This document shows positions 51,374-60,248 of a DNA stretch of 64,000 nt, piece after piece. The stretch's first letter is position 1; every line of letters starts with the position of its first letter. Source of the stretch: DUAL01 sp964452095 (lineage in GTDB: Bacteria; Bacteroidota; Bacteroidia; Flavobacteriales; BACL11). Below the pieces are notes generated by a model, which made no database searches, had not been told where the DNA came from, and worked only from the letters and a program-made list of their open reading frames with translations. The position numbers were made by a program, and so were the translations under genes. The stretch lies in contig CAYVKX010000001.1 in the NCBI GenBank assembly GCA_964452095.1, positions 11,476 to 75,475 on the forward strand, given 5' to 3'.

Positions 51374-51823
51374 TTTCCTTTATATCCCTTAATTTAAGTT
51401 GTAAATTTTTTCTACCATTCCATAGGTTTTCATAAATAGAATAGCAAATATCAAAAGGTTGCTCATCTTTTACTTTATCAAAATGATGGGCCAAACCAAA
51501 GCCAATACTACTGATAGAATTCCTACAATTATCGTTAGTAATATTTAAGCGTAAATGAGTTTTATCTGCTCCTACTATCCCGCCATAACCATTATCTTTC
51601 ACTGCTTTTGTAATAAAAATTGGTGTGCGATTTTGTGGTCCAAAAGGTGCAAACTGCTGAATAATTCTAAAAAGTTTATCGTCAATATCGTGCAAATCGA
51701 GCTCCATATCAATAGATACTTCTGGTGTTAGTTGCTCCTTTGTAATAGTATCGGTAACTGCCTTTTCAAAAGCGGTAATAAAATCTTGCAGATTTTCTTT
51801 TTTAAGCGTAAGCCCTGCTGCAT
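51366..51823 (-). pseudogene. recJ: C-terminal part of recJ, after the scaffold gap
   Basis: Reading the minus strand from the gap edge gives AAGLTLKKENLQDFITAFEKAV and then the domain that begins MELDLHDIDDKLFRIIQQFAPFGPQNRTP and ends at 51366. An in-frame ATG at 51707 would start a 113-residue ORF, but the sequence before it is clearly RecJ too. 151 codons are readable. It joins the N-terminal part through GGH plus two codons, the second mostly in the gap. RecJ's OB-fold domain and the NRTPIF motif are in this part. Confidence 0.85.
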
Positions 51824-51833
51824 NNNNNNNNNN
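51824..51833. other. Assembly gap (10 N) inside recJ
   Basis: The protein frames on both sides meet only if the true gap is 2 bases (modulo 3): CAT AA- / -AT GCA GCA GGG. With two bases it would restore GGHK(H/Y)AAGL, the family sequence. Ten Ns break the frame. Confidence 0.97.
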
Positions 51834-51859
51834 TTATGCCCCCCAAATTTCTCTAAATA

Positions 51860-53068
51860 CTATTCGCATTGCAAAATAGCATTATACACATCAAACCCCT
51901 TTACCGAACGAGCTGAACCAGTTAATTCTCCATCTTTTTCTGCCAAAACAATAGTTGGTTTATAGTGTGTTTCTGTAAGTCGGGAAGCCGAAATCCCCAC
52001 TACTCCTTTGTGCCAATTTTCGCTATACACCACAGTCGATTTTTTGCTTGGATCAATCATTTCGAGTGCCTGTTTTGTAATATCTTTGTCAAGCCCCCTT
52101 CTTGTTTGATTGAGCTGTTCTATTTGCTGAGCTAATTTTCCGGCCTTTTCTTCACTTTTTTCTACCAACAAATCCACAGCTATTTTTCCGTGCTCAATTC
52201 TGCCGGCAGCATTTATGCGGGGAGCAATACCAAAAACAATATCTGAAATTGTGTATTTTCCCTTTCTTCCAGACGCATCCATTAAAGCTTGCAATCCAAT
52301 TCTTGGGCTTGTATTTATTTGCTTTAATCCAAAAAATGAAAACGCTTTATTTTCATCAATCATTGGGACAATATCGGCAGCAATACTTACCACTAACAAA
52401 TCAAAAAGAGGCGTAATTTTCTCAAACGGAATATCGTTTTTTTCGCAATAGGCTTGAATTAATTTAAAGCCAACTCCACAGCCAGAAAGTTCTTTAAAAG
52501 GATATTTACAATCTTCTTGTTTTGGATTAAGAACTGCTACTGCTTTTGGGATTTTCTCAGCAGGATTATGATGATCACAAATAATAAAATCCACTCCTTT
52601 TTCATTGGCATAATCAATTTGTTTTACGGCTCTAATTCCGCAATCAAGCGCTATAATAAGTGAAAAATTATTTCCTTTTGCAAAATCAATTCCTTGCAGT
52701 GAAATCCCATATCCTTCCTTATATCTGCAAGGAATATAATAATCAACATTTTTAGAAATAGAAGAAAGAAAAATGCCCATCATAGCGACAGAAGTAGTGC
52801 CATCTACATCATAATCGCCATACACTAAAATCTTTTCATTATTTGCAATTGCTCTCTCAATTCTACCCATTGCCTTTTGCATATCCTTCATCAAAAAAGG
52901 ATTATGAAAATGAGAAAATGATGGTCGGAAAAACTTTTTCGCATCCTCAAAAGTAGTTATACCTCTTAATACTAAAAGGTGGGCAATGGATTTACTAACC
53001 CTCAAACTTTCAGATAAACTGTTTACAATTTTACTGTCCGTTTCTTTAATTTTCCAATTTTTATTCAC
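51860..53068 (-). CDS. recJ: Single-stranded-DNA exonuclease RecJ, N-terminal part ended by in-frame TAG
   Basis: RecJ degrades single-stranded DNA 5' to 3' in recombination and mismatch repair. The 402-residue open frame has the DHH phosphoesterase motifs YGDYDVDGTTSVAMM, ALDCGIRAVKQID, FIICDHHNPAE and the DHHA1 region GSARSVKGFDVYNAIL. It stops at TAG 51862-51860 (after ILQCE), but the same frame then reads YLEKFGGH up to the scaffold gap, and RecJ continues on the other side. The joined gene would be about 564 residues, the normal length. The TAG replaces a residue in an otherwise conserved segment (family CExYLEKFGGH). The gene overlaps the DAHP synthase gene by eight bases. Confidence 0.92.
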   Translation of the reverse strand: MNKNWKIKETDSKIVNSLSESLRVSKSIAHLLVLRGITTFEDAKKFFRPSFSHFHNPFLMKDMQKAMGRIERAIANNEKILVYGDYDVDGTTSVAMMGIFLSSISKNVDYYIPCRYKEGYGISLQGIDFAKGNNFSLIIALDCGIRAVKQIDYANEKGVDFIICDHHNPAEKIPKAVAVLNPKQEDCKYPFKELSGCGVGFKLIQAYCEKNDIPFEKITPLFDLLVVSIAADIVPMIDENKAFSFFGLKQINTSPRIGLQALMDASGRKGKYTISDIVFGIAPRINAAGRIEHGKIAVDLLVEKSEEKAGKLAQQIEQLNQTRRGLDKDITKQALEMIDPSKKSTVVYSENWHKGVVGISASRLTETHYKPTIVLAEKDGELTGSARSVKGFDVYNAILQCE

Positions 53069-54125
53069 TATTTTTTTGCATTATTTTAGTTTGTGTAAGT
53101 ATAGAATATTTATGAATAAGTTCAAAAATTTCCGCTATCATTTGCTCTTCCATTTGAAAATCAATTGCATCTTTTTTTCTATTTTTTAGTATCTCGAACC
53201 ACCTTTCCAATTGGAAAATTGTGATTTTATTTTCTTGTTTGAAGAAAGCTATCTCTTCAACAATTTTTTTTCGGTCGGATAAAATACTTACCATTTTTCT
53301 ATCTAAAACATCAATATTTTCTCTAAACTCTTTTAACTTGATATTTAAAAAATCATCATTTGTTTTTGTTTTTCTGAGCACTAAATTGCTCAATATTTGA
53401 TGTAATTTTTTTGGTGTGATTTGTTGCTCGGCATCACTCATTGCCAAATCAGGGTTATTATGGGTTTCTACCATCAATCCATTCAAGTTTAAATCCATTG
53501 CTGTTTGCGAAATTTCTGCTATCATTTTCCTGTCTCCAGCAATGTGGCTCGGATCACAAATAATGGGTAATTCCCTAATTTCCTCTCTTAGTTTTATTGG
53601 CATTTCCCACTTAGGATCGTTCCTAAAAGCTGATTTTTCATAACTATAAAAACCCCTGTGAATGGCGGCAAGCTGAGTAATTCCAGCTTTATTTAAACGC
53701 TCCAATGCCCCTAGCCAAAGCCCCAATTCTGGATGGATAGGATTTTTTACAAAAATAGGTATCTCTACTCCTTTCAAAACTTCCGCAATTTCCTGCACAT
53801 AAAACGGATTTACAGTTGTTCTAGCACCAATCCAAAGTATATCAATTCCGGCTTTCAGGCATTGCTCCACATGTTTGGCTGTTGCTACTTCTGTTGCAAC
53901 TTTCATAGTCGTTTGTTGCTGAACATTTTGTAGCCATTTCAAAGCATCTTTACCTATTCCTTCAAAAGAATTTGGTTTTGTTCTGGGCTTCCAAACTCCC
54001 GCCCTAAAAACATCAGCAGTTTCTTTTATTTCATTAGCTATTTGCAATAACTGCTCCTCAGATTCTGCACTGCAAGGCCCAGCAATTACAAATGGTTTTT
54101 TTGATATAAATTTCTTTAACTCCAT
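53061..54125 (-). CDS. Bifunctional DAHP synthase / chorismate mutase (type II)
   Basis: The first enzyme of aromatic amino-acid synthesis (phosphoenolpyruvate plus erythrose 4-phosphate to DAHP) fused to chorismate mutase. Residues about 1-255 are a KDO8P-synthase-like DAHPS: FVIAGPCSAESEEQLL, FRAGVWKPRTKPNSFEG, LWIGARTTVNPF, IFVKNPIHPELGLW and PIICDPSHIAGDRKMI (metal-site residues), and GLMVETHNNPDLAMSDAEQQIT. Residues about 265-350 are an AroQ-type mutase helix (LKEFRENIDVLDRKMVSILSDRKKIVEEIAFFKQ). The 354-residue architecture is common in Bacteroidota. It touches the rsmI stop at 54125. Confidence 0.95.
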   Translation of the reverse strand: MELKKFISKKPFVIAGPCSAESEEQLLQIANEIKETADVFRAGVWKPRTKPNSFEGIGKDALKWLQNVQQQTTMKVATEVATAKHVEQCLKAGIDILWIGARTTVNPFYVQEIAEVLKGVEIPIFVKNPIHPELGLWLGALERLNKAGITQLAAIHRGFYSYEKSAFRNDPKWEMPIKLREEIRELPIICDPSHIAGDRKMIAEISQTAMDLNLNGLMVETHNNPDLAMSDAEQQITPKKLHQILSNLVLRKTKTNDDFLNIKLKEFRENIDVLDRKMVSILSDRKKIVEEIAFFKQENKITIFQLERWFEILKNRKKDAIDFQMEEQMIAEIFELIHKYSILTQTKIMQKNSE

Positions 54126-54793
54126 TATTTTCCCTCTACAATTATTACGAATTCTCCCTTTGGTTTTTTCTGTTCAAAATACGTCATCACTTCTTTCATA
54201 CTTCCTCTTTTTGTTTCTTCAAACATCTTTGATATTTCTCTTGATACTGAAACATTTCTATCCCCTCCAAAATATTCGCAAAATTGTGAAAGTGTTTTTA
54301 CAATTCTGTGTGGAGATTCATAAAACACCATTGTTCTTTCTTCATCTGATAGCAATTTCAATCTAGTTTGCCTGCCTTTTTTAACAGGCAGAAATCCTTC
54401 AAACACAAATTTATCAGAAGGTAAAGCTGAATTTACTAATGCTGGAATAAAGGCAGTTGCACCTGGCAAACAATCTACTTCAATATCATTTTTCACACAC
54501 TCACGAACTAACAAAAAACCTGGATCAGAAATAGCAGGAGTTCCTGCATCAGAAACCAAAGCTAATAGCTCTCCATTTTTTAATTTGTTAATATATTTGG
54601 ATAAAACTTTATGCTCATTATGCATATGAAATGAGGCAAGTGGTGTGTCAATTTCATAGTGAGAAAATAGTTTTTTTGTAGTTCGAGTGTCCTCAGCAAG
54701 TACCATATCCACCTCTTTTAAAAGGCGTAAGGCCCTTAAAGTAATATCCTCTAAATTTCCAATTGGAGTGGGTATAATATACAATTTTGACAT
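54125..54793 (-). CDS. rsmI: 16S rRNA 2'-O-methyltransferase RsmI
   Basis: RsmI methylates the ribose of C1402 in 16S rRNA. The 222-residue SAM-dependent (tetrapyrrole-methylase fold) protein has MSKLYIIPTPIGNLEDITLRAL, LAEDTRTTKKLFSHYEI, ALVSDAGTPAISDPGFLLVREC and the LPGATAFIPALVNSALPSDKFVFEGFLPVKKG core. It lacks the C-terminal HTH seen in some longer relatives, as is usual in this phylum. It shares one base with the DAHP synthase start. Confidence 0.96.
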   Translation of the reverse strand: MSKLYIIPTPIGNLEDITLRALRLLKEVDMVLAEDTRTTKKLFSHYEIDTPLASFHMHNEHKVLSKYINKLKNGELLALVSDAGTPAISDPGFLLVRECVKNDIEVDCLPGATAFIPALVNSALPSDKFVFEGFLPVKKGRQTRLKLLSDEERTMVFYESPHRIVKTLSQFCEYFGGDRNVSVSREISKMFEETKRGSMKEVMTYFEQKKPKGEFVIIVEGK

Positions 54794-54802
54794 CTTACAA
54801 AA

Positions 54803-55696
54803 TTAGAGAAATAGTGGATACAACTCTACATTTGGAGCAATTCTTATTGTGGGTGCTGGCAAATGAAAATAATTCAACCAATGTTTTACTTTTTTTCCGG
54901 TAGGAGAATTCCATCTTTTAAGCAATTTAGGAATATCATAATCAAAAGCTACATACCATTCGTTTTGCCCTCCCGTTTTAGTGTTGTTCTCGTCTAAATA
55001 TTGAGTGTCATCTAATCCAAAACCAATAGCTACATTTAACCAATCTGGCCAACAGCAACTTTTTGTAAAATGATTTACATCAAAAGTGATCCAATAAGTT
55101 TGATTAGGATAATCGTCTTGCCAAGCGTATTTATTTGTTTCCTTACCTCTTTGCTTATCTAATTCCCAATAAATGTTTGATCGTTTATAATACGAAAACT
55201 TAAAATTAATGGCTTTTAAATCCTTATTATAATATTGTGCAACAGGCCAAAAAGCACCAGTAGAACCTAAAGCTAAATCCCATTTACTGAAACCCCAATA
55301 AGGAGCGTAAGCATCTTTCATTTCAATAGCCAATTGTAATCCTGAACCAAAAAAACCTCCATACCAAATGGCTTGTTTTTCATTCATTCCTGCCCATCTC
55401 ATTGAAGATGAAAAAATATCAGCAGCCTCCATTCCTCCCATAAAATGCCCTACTTTATCTACATTTAAGGCATAGGTTAAATCAGCACCATCATCAAAAT
55501 GAAAAGCAGTTTGTTTCTCACTCCACCAAGAATTTTCAATGTATAAATAAGAGCCGCCCAAAGCTGCCGCCAAACTTCCACTCACTAAAATTACTCTTCC
55601 ATTTTTTATGGAATCATTAGTAAGAACTGGCTTGCTAAAAGCAAAAATTCCGTTTGTAAAAAAAAGAAAAAAGATAAACAAAGATTTTATTTTCAT
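54803..55696 (-). CDS. DUF2279-family predicted periplasmic/outer-membrane protein
   Basis: The 297-residue protein begins with a signal peptide (MKIKSLFIFFLFFTNGIFAFS). The DUF2279 core follows: SGSLAAALGGSYLYIENSWW, FHFDDGADLTYALNVDKVGHFMGGMEAADIF, WAGMNEKQAIWYGGFFGSGLQLAIEMKDAYAPYWGFSKWDLALGSTGA. The C-terminal part has aromatic beta-strands (YWITFDVNHFTKSCCWPDW; EWYVAFDYDIPKLL), suggesting membrane or surface association. Function is unknown. It is divergent from tdk, with 75 bases between the start codons. Confidence 0.88.
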   Translation of the reverse strand: MKIKSLFIFFLFFTNGIFAFSKPVLTNDSIKNGRVILVSGSLAAALGGSYLYIENSWWSEKQTAFHFDDGADLTYALNVDKVGHFMGGMEAADIFSSSMRWAGMNEKQAIWYGGFFGSGLQLAIEMKDAYAPYWGFSKWDLALGSTGAFWPVAQYYNKDLKAINFKFSYYKRSNIYWELDKQRGKETNKYAWQDDYPNQTYWITFDVNHFTKSCCWPDWLNVAIGFGLDDTQYLDENNTKTGGQNEWYVAFDYDIPKLLKRWNSPTGKKVKHWLNYFHLPAPTIRIAPNVELYPLFL

Positions 55697-55718
55697 AGGT
55701 TATGCAAAAAGCTTTTTA

Positions 55719-55726
55719 TATTTTTG
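55719..55726 (+). promoter_or_regulatory. Putative -7 box of tdk-alr
   Basis: TATTTTTG 45 bases before the tdk ATG; no clear -33. Confidence 0.45.
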
Positions 55727-55771
55727 TTAGCAAACATAAACAAAGCCAATTTAAAAAATACCTATAACAAA

Positions 55772-56344
55772 ATGTTTTTAGAATCTCATATAAATCATCC
55801 TATGCAAATGGGTAGTATTGAAGTAATTTGCGGATCTATGTTTTCTGGAAAAACAGAGGAATTACTCAGAAGATTAAAGCGAGCAAAATACGCAAAATTA
55901 AATATCAAAATTTTTAAGCCAAAAGTAGACACTCGGTATGATAAAGAAAAAGTAGTTTCTCATGATGATAATTTTATTGATTCCACTGCCGTGAAATCAT
56001 CTATTGAAATTCTGAATTTATCGGAAAAAGCAGATGTAATTGCTATTGATGAAGCACAATTTTTTGATGAGGAAATTATAAAAGTATGTGAGCAACTTGC
56101 TCAGCAAGGAAAAAGAGTAATTATTGCAGGGCTTGATATGGATTTTTTAGGAAAGCCCTTTGGCCCTATGCCCAATTTGCTAGCTATTGCCGAACATATT
56201 ACAAAAGTACATGCTATTTGTGTGGATTGTGGTGCAATTGCCAATCATTCTTTTAGAAAATCAGCAGAAGTGGAATTGGTAAAATTGGGCGAACATAATG
56301 AATATAAACCCCTTTGTAGAAAATGTTTTAATAATCAAATTTGA
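55772..56344 (+). CDS. tdk: Thymidine kinase
   Basis: Tdk phosphorylates thymidine in nucleotide salvage. I choose the ATG at 55772 (MFLESHINHPMQMGSIEV), giving 190 residues, the family N-terminus; an upstream TTG at 55724 would overlap the promoter box. Seen: ICGSMFSGKTEELLRRLKRA (P-loop), VIAIDEAQFFDEEI (Walker B and DEAQF), GLDMDFLGKPFGPMPNLL, and the zinc-binding Cys pairs VHAICVDCGAIANHSFR and KPLCRKCFNN. It is a typical type II thymidine kinase. The alr start overlaps its stop (TGATG). Confidence 0.96.
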   Translation: MFLESHINHPMQMGSIEVICGSMFSGKTEELLRRLKRAKYAKLNIKIFKPKVDTRYDKEKVVSHDDNFIDSTAVKSSIEILNLSEKADVIAIDEAQFFDEEIIKVCEQLAQQGKRVIIAGLDMDFLGKPFGPMPNLLAIAEHITKVHAICVDCGAIANHSFRKSAEVELVKLGEHNEYKPLCRKCFNNQI

Positions 56345-57438
56345 TGCCAACCTCTTATGAAACCATATTGTATGTTGATTTAAAAGCATTAGAACATAAT
56401 TTTCTTTTTCTCAAAAATAAATTAAATCCAACTACTGAAATTATTGCAGTAGTAAAGGCCTATGCTTACGGGCATGGTGATATTGAGGTAGCAAAAAAAC
56501 TAGAAGAATTAGGGGTAAATGCTTTTTGGGTAGCCGATTTTGAAGAAGGAATAAATCTTAGAAAAGAAGGGGTTACGCTTCCAATAATTGTAGCAAACCC
56601 TGGTGCGAAAAGTTATACTAAAATCATCAAATATAATTTGGAGCCAGTAATTTATAATTTTCGATTACTAGAAGTTTTTGGGGGGAATTCTATCCCTATT
56701 TCTGTGCATATAAAGTTTAATAGCGGCATGAACCGTTATGGGTTTGAAGAAAAGGAAGTCGATTTATTGTGTAAAAAACTAATCGATTATCCGCATTTAA
56801 AAGTAAAAAGTCTTTGTTCGCATTTAGCAGCTGCAAACGATAAGTCGAAAGATGATTTCACAAAAAAGCAATTTCACAAATTTGATGCAATGTGTAAGGT
56901 TTTTTCTGAAAAATTTACTATTTCTCCTCTAAAACACATTCTAAATACTGCAGGGGTCTTACGCTTTACTAATTATCAATATAATATGGTTCGATTAGGC
57001 ATTGGACTATTCGGTGTTGGAGAAAATAAAAACCTGAAACCCATTGCAGAATTAATTAGCAATATTGCCCAAATTAGAATATTAAAAAAGGGAGAATGTG
57101 TTGGTTATGATGCTAACTTTATAGCAAGAAAAGAAATGAAAATTGCCATTATCCCTCTTGGCTATGCAGACGGCATAAACCGGAAATTAGGAGATGGAAA
57201 AGGAAAAGTTTTCATCAATAACTCTGAAGCTGTAATTATTGGAAAGATAAGTATGGATAGTTTTATTGTTGATATTAGTGGCATTGATGCAAATGAAGGA
57301 GATGAAGTGATTGTGTTTGGAAAAGAAAATTCAGTTGCAACTATTGCCAAGAATTTAAGCACAATTCCTTATGAAATTTTAGCTACTCTTAATAGAAGAA
57401 TTAAGCGGGTTTATCTAAACGATACCCACTATAAATAG
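56344..57438 (+). CDS. alr: Alanine racemase
   Basis: Alr converts L- to D-alanine for peptidoglycan, using PLP. I choose the ATG at 56344 (MPTSYETILYVDLKALEHNF), giving 364 residues. The PLP-lysine motif is AVVKAYAYGHGDIEVAK, with SVHIKFNSGMNRYGF, LKVKSLCSHLAAAND and the catalytic Tyr region VGYDANFIARKEMKIAIIPLGYADGINRKLGDG. Further on are GKISMDSFIVDISGI and PYEILATLNRRIKRVYL. It overlaps the tdk stop by one base; its 3' end overlaps the end of the O-antigen-ligase gene on the other strand by 38 bases. Confidence 0.96.
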   Translation: MPTSYETILYVDLKALEHNFLFLKNKLNPTTEIIAVVKAYAYGHGDIEVAKKLEELGVNAFWVADFEEGINLRKEGVTLPIIVANPGAKSYTKIIKYNLEPVIYNFRLLEVFGGNSIPISVHIKFNSGMNRYGFEEKEVDLLCKKLIDYPHLKVKSLCSHLAAANDKSKDDFTKKQFHKFDAMCKVFSEKFTISPLKHILNTAGVLRFTNYQYNMVRLGIGLFGVGENKNLKPIAELISNIAQIRILKKGECVGYDANFIARKEMKIAIIPLGYADGINRKLGDGKGKVFINNSEAVIIGKISMDSFIVDISGIDANEGDEVIVFGKENSVATIAKNLSTIPYEILATLNRRIKRVYLNDTHYK

Positions 57439-58594
57439 AATAGAAGTAAATATAAAAACTCATCAGAATAAAGATAAAAAAATAGGAATCAACAAGCATA
57501 ATCACCATAAACATTAAAGGTAAAACTAATCTGTGAACACCATCTTTAAGTGTAAGCAACTCTCTTATTTGAAAATAAAAAATAGTGAGAAAAAATAAAA
57601 GTCCTATAAGCCCTAACTCAAACCACACATATAAATAATTATTATGTGGAGTAGTATGCGTGTAGAACTTATGTCCTGACTTTACTTCCCTAGTAAATAC
57701 CGTGCCAAAACTACCTGTTCCATATCCTAAAATTGGTTTTTCTTTTATAAAATTTATACTTTCTTGCACAAATACATACCTAATATCTTTTATCTTTCCT
57801 GGTCTTTTCCCTTTGTTTAGTACCACTTCTAATCCCTCATCTATCCTTACTTTAAAGGGGTGTGAAAAATTGTACGCCACCACCAACATTGTAATTAAAA
57901 CCGCTAACATTCCTAAAATAAGAATCGCCCTTTCTTTAATATAATATGCGGAATATAAAACGAAAAACAAACCAAAGATTAAATGTCCAGCCCTTCCTGC
58001 TTCTGAAAAAATACTCCAACCATAAATCAAAATAAATACAACTAAAATTATTGGCTGTTTTGTCTTTTTTTCTATAATCAAATAAAAAGATAGTAAAGCC
58101 GAAAATGCTAATAAAAGATTGTGATAATTATACTTAATAAATGCAGATTTATGGTCATTATTTAACGAAATCATACTTGTGTAATTATACAATTCCTGAA
58201 TGAGTCCTAAATCGATAGCAATAGCCAATAAAGCAGAAATAAAAGTGGTTGCTAAAAAAACAATTGCCCCATATTTGAATGCTTTTTGCTCAAAATTAGA
58301 GGTAGCAAAAATAATAAACATAAGTAGTAATGATACCTTTTCGAATACCCAAGAGCTATTGTTGTGATTATCACCCCAGAGCAGAGCAAGTCCGTAAAAA
58401 ATAATTAACCCTAAAACAGCTAACATCCATTTGCTCTCAATTATTTGTTTTAGCTTATTTCTAAAATTACCTTCCAATATCCAAAGCAGTGCAAGCAGTC
58501 CAAAAATAATTCCTGTTGCAGCTATTGATGTAGGAATCGCAAACCCTAATAAAATAAAAAAAGTAGTTTGTAGTTTTGTAATTGCTCTACTCAT
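57401..58594 (-). CDS. O-antigen ligase / Wzy-like polymerase family membrane protein
   Basis: The protein (397 residues from the ATG at 58594, which overlaps the S41 stop by eight bases) has about 11 membrane spans. A large periplasmic loop (about 230-300) holds the family's motif region: ESINFIKEKPILGYGTGSFGTVF and THTTPHNNYLYVWFELGLIGLLFFL, a Wzy_C/WaaL pattern with conserved Arg and His. Such enzymes join surface polysaccharide units or attach them to lipid A-core or proteins. Which polymer is unknown. Its 3' end is antisense to the last 38 bases of alr. Confidence 0.9.
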   Translation of the reverse strand: MSRAITKLQTTFFILLGFAIPTSIAATGIIFGLLALLWILEGNFRNKLKQIIESKWMLAVLGLIIFYGLALLWGDNHNNSSWVFEKVSLLLMFIIFATSNFEQKAFKYGAIVFLATTFISALLAIAIDLGLIQELYNYTSMISLNNDHKSAFIKYNYHNLLLAFSALLSFYLIIEKKTKQPIILVVFILIYGWSIFSEAGRAGHLIFGLFFVLYSAYYIKERAILILGMLAVLITMLVVAYNFSHPFKVRIDEGLEVVLNKGKRPGKIKDIRYVFVQESINFIKEKPILGYGTGSFGTVFTREVKSGHKFYTHTTPHNNYLYVWFELGLIGLLFFLTIFYFQIRELLTLKDGVHRLVLPLMFMVIMLVDSYFFIFILMSFYIYFYSIYSGYRLDKPA

Positions 58595-60239
58595 CTCCTG
58601 CAAGAATTGAATTATATTCTGCTTTATTGTTAAGCACTCTTATGGCTTCTTCCACATCTTCATCAAATTGCAAATTGGCAATTATTCGTCCTTTTTGATA
58701 ATAATATCTACTTACAATTTCGCTTGTTATTAGCTCTTTTATTTCTGAACTAAATTTGTTCAAATCATCTTTTTTGTTGACTTCTAATTTTGCAATTAGA
58801 GCATCATATTCTTTAGAAATACTTTCAAAATAAAACTCTTCTTCTGCTATTTCTTTTAATTCCCCCACAACATCTTCCGTTTCAGTAGAGTATTCATATT
58901 CTTTATCTGATAAAAACAATTTAAACTCATCAAAATTTTCTTCTGAAAAAATAAATTCATCAGCTGAAGCTATGCTTTCGTTCGTATGACGAAAATCAGT
59001 GGCATAATCAAAAATTAATCTTTTTTGGAGTAAGCTAATTGTTATGTTACTAATCAAATCTTTTTCCACTTCTATGTCTGGCTCAATTCCTCCGCCATCA
59101 TAAACAGTTCTACCATTTTTAGTTTTGAATGCTGTTTTAAGAGAATCTACAATTTTCCCAACACTTCCATTCTCATTTCTATTGGAATAATCAAGCGCTT
59201 GAATACATCTTCCGCTAGGAGTATAGTACTTAGCAATGGTTACTTTTAGTTGGGTATTATAGCTCAATTTTCTACTTTGCTGAACCAATCCCTTACCGAA
59301 ACTACTGTTGCCAAAAATTACCCAACTAGCCAAAACTTGAATTACGCCAGAACCAATTTCGGATGCAGAAGCAGAACCCTGATTTATCAACACCACCAAA
59401 GGCGTACTAATATCATCCGCTTTTTGAGTTGCTTTATATACTTTTTCCCATTCTTTTATTTTGCCTTTTGTGCTTACTATTTCCTCTCCTCTTTCTACAA
59501 AAATATTGGAGATATTTACTGATTCATTCAAGAGTCCTCCAGGATTTCCTCTCAAATCTAAAACCAAACCTTTTAATTCTTGTTGTTTTAATTCTTTGAG
59601 TGCATCTTTAATATCCTTAGTGCAATTTCTGGTGAAACTTCTGAGTTTGATATAGCCAATTCCATCTGCTACAAATCCGGAATAAGGCACGCTTTTTACC
59701 GTTACTTTTTCTCTATCAAAACTCACTTCAAATGGTTTGTCCAAATTTTTTCTTTCCATTAGCAAAGTAACGGAAGTATTTGGCTGTCCTTTCAAAACTT
59801 TGCTTACTTCCTCAGTGGTTTTCCCTTTTGCTGCAACCCCATTTATTTCTAAGATTTTATCCCCAGCCATTAGTCCTGCCTTAAAAGCTGGAAAGCCCTC
59901 ATAAGGCTCGCTAATAAAAACATAATCTCCTCTTTTTGTGATGATTGCGCCAATTCCGCCATATTGTCCTGTGGTCGTAAATCTAAAATCTTCAATCTCA
60001 GATTCTGGAATGTAAGTGGTGTAAGGATCCAAAGATTTTAGCATAGCATCTATGCCTTTTTTCATCAATTTTCCAGGATCGGTTTCATCTACATAATAAG
60101 TGTTTAACTCTTTGTATAAAGAGGTGAAAATGTCTAAATTTTTAGCAATTTCAAAATAATTATCGGTAAAACTAACTGATAAAAATGATGCTAATAATAC
60201 TGAAATTGCTACTAATGTTATTTTAATTTTCTTTTTCAT
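58587..60239 (-). CDS. S41-family C-terminal processing peptidase
   Basis: This protease recognises C-terminal tails of periplasmic proteins. The 550-residue protein has a signal peptide or membrane anchor (MKKKIKITLVAISVLLASFLSVSF), an N-terminal region with DPYTTYIPESEIEDF, and a PDZ domain (about 90-175; GGIGAIITKRGDYVFISEPYEGFPA). The catalytic region follows: LDLRGNPGGLLNESVNISNIF, the nucleophile in VVLINQGSASASEIGSGVIQ and the Lys in GNSSFGKGLVQQ. The C-terminal 170 residues are helical and acidic, common in Bacteroidota CtpA. It lies nine bases after yidD. Confidence 0.95.
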   Translation of the reverse strand: MKKKIKITLVAISVLLASFLSVSFTDNYFEIAKNLDIFTSLYKELNTYYVDETDPGKLMKKGIDAMLKSLDPYTTYIPESEIEDFRFTTTGQYGGIGAIITKRGDYVFISEPYEGFPAFKAGLMAGDKILEINGVAAKGKTTEEVSKVLKGQPNTSVTLLMERKNLDKPFEVSFDREKVTVKSVPYSGFVADGIGYIKLRSFTRNCTKDIKDALKELKQQELKGLVLDLRGNPGGLLNESVNISNIFVERGEEIVSTKGKIKEWEKVYKATQKADDISTPLVVLINQGSASASEIGSGVIQVLASWVIFGNSSFGKGLVQQSRKLSYNTQLKVTIAKYYTPSGRCIQALDYSNRNENGSVGKIVDSLKTAFKTKNGRTVYDGGGIEPDIEVEKDLISNITISLLQKRLIFDYATDFRHTNESIASADEFIFSEENFDEFKLFLSDKEYEYSTETEDVVGELKEIAEEEFYFESISKEYDALIAKLEVNKKDDLNKFSSEIKELITSEIVSRYYYQKGRIIANLQFDEDVEEAIRVLNNKAEYNSILAGDE

Positions 60240-60248
60240 TTTTCTGTT

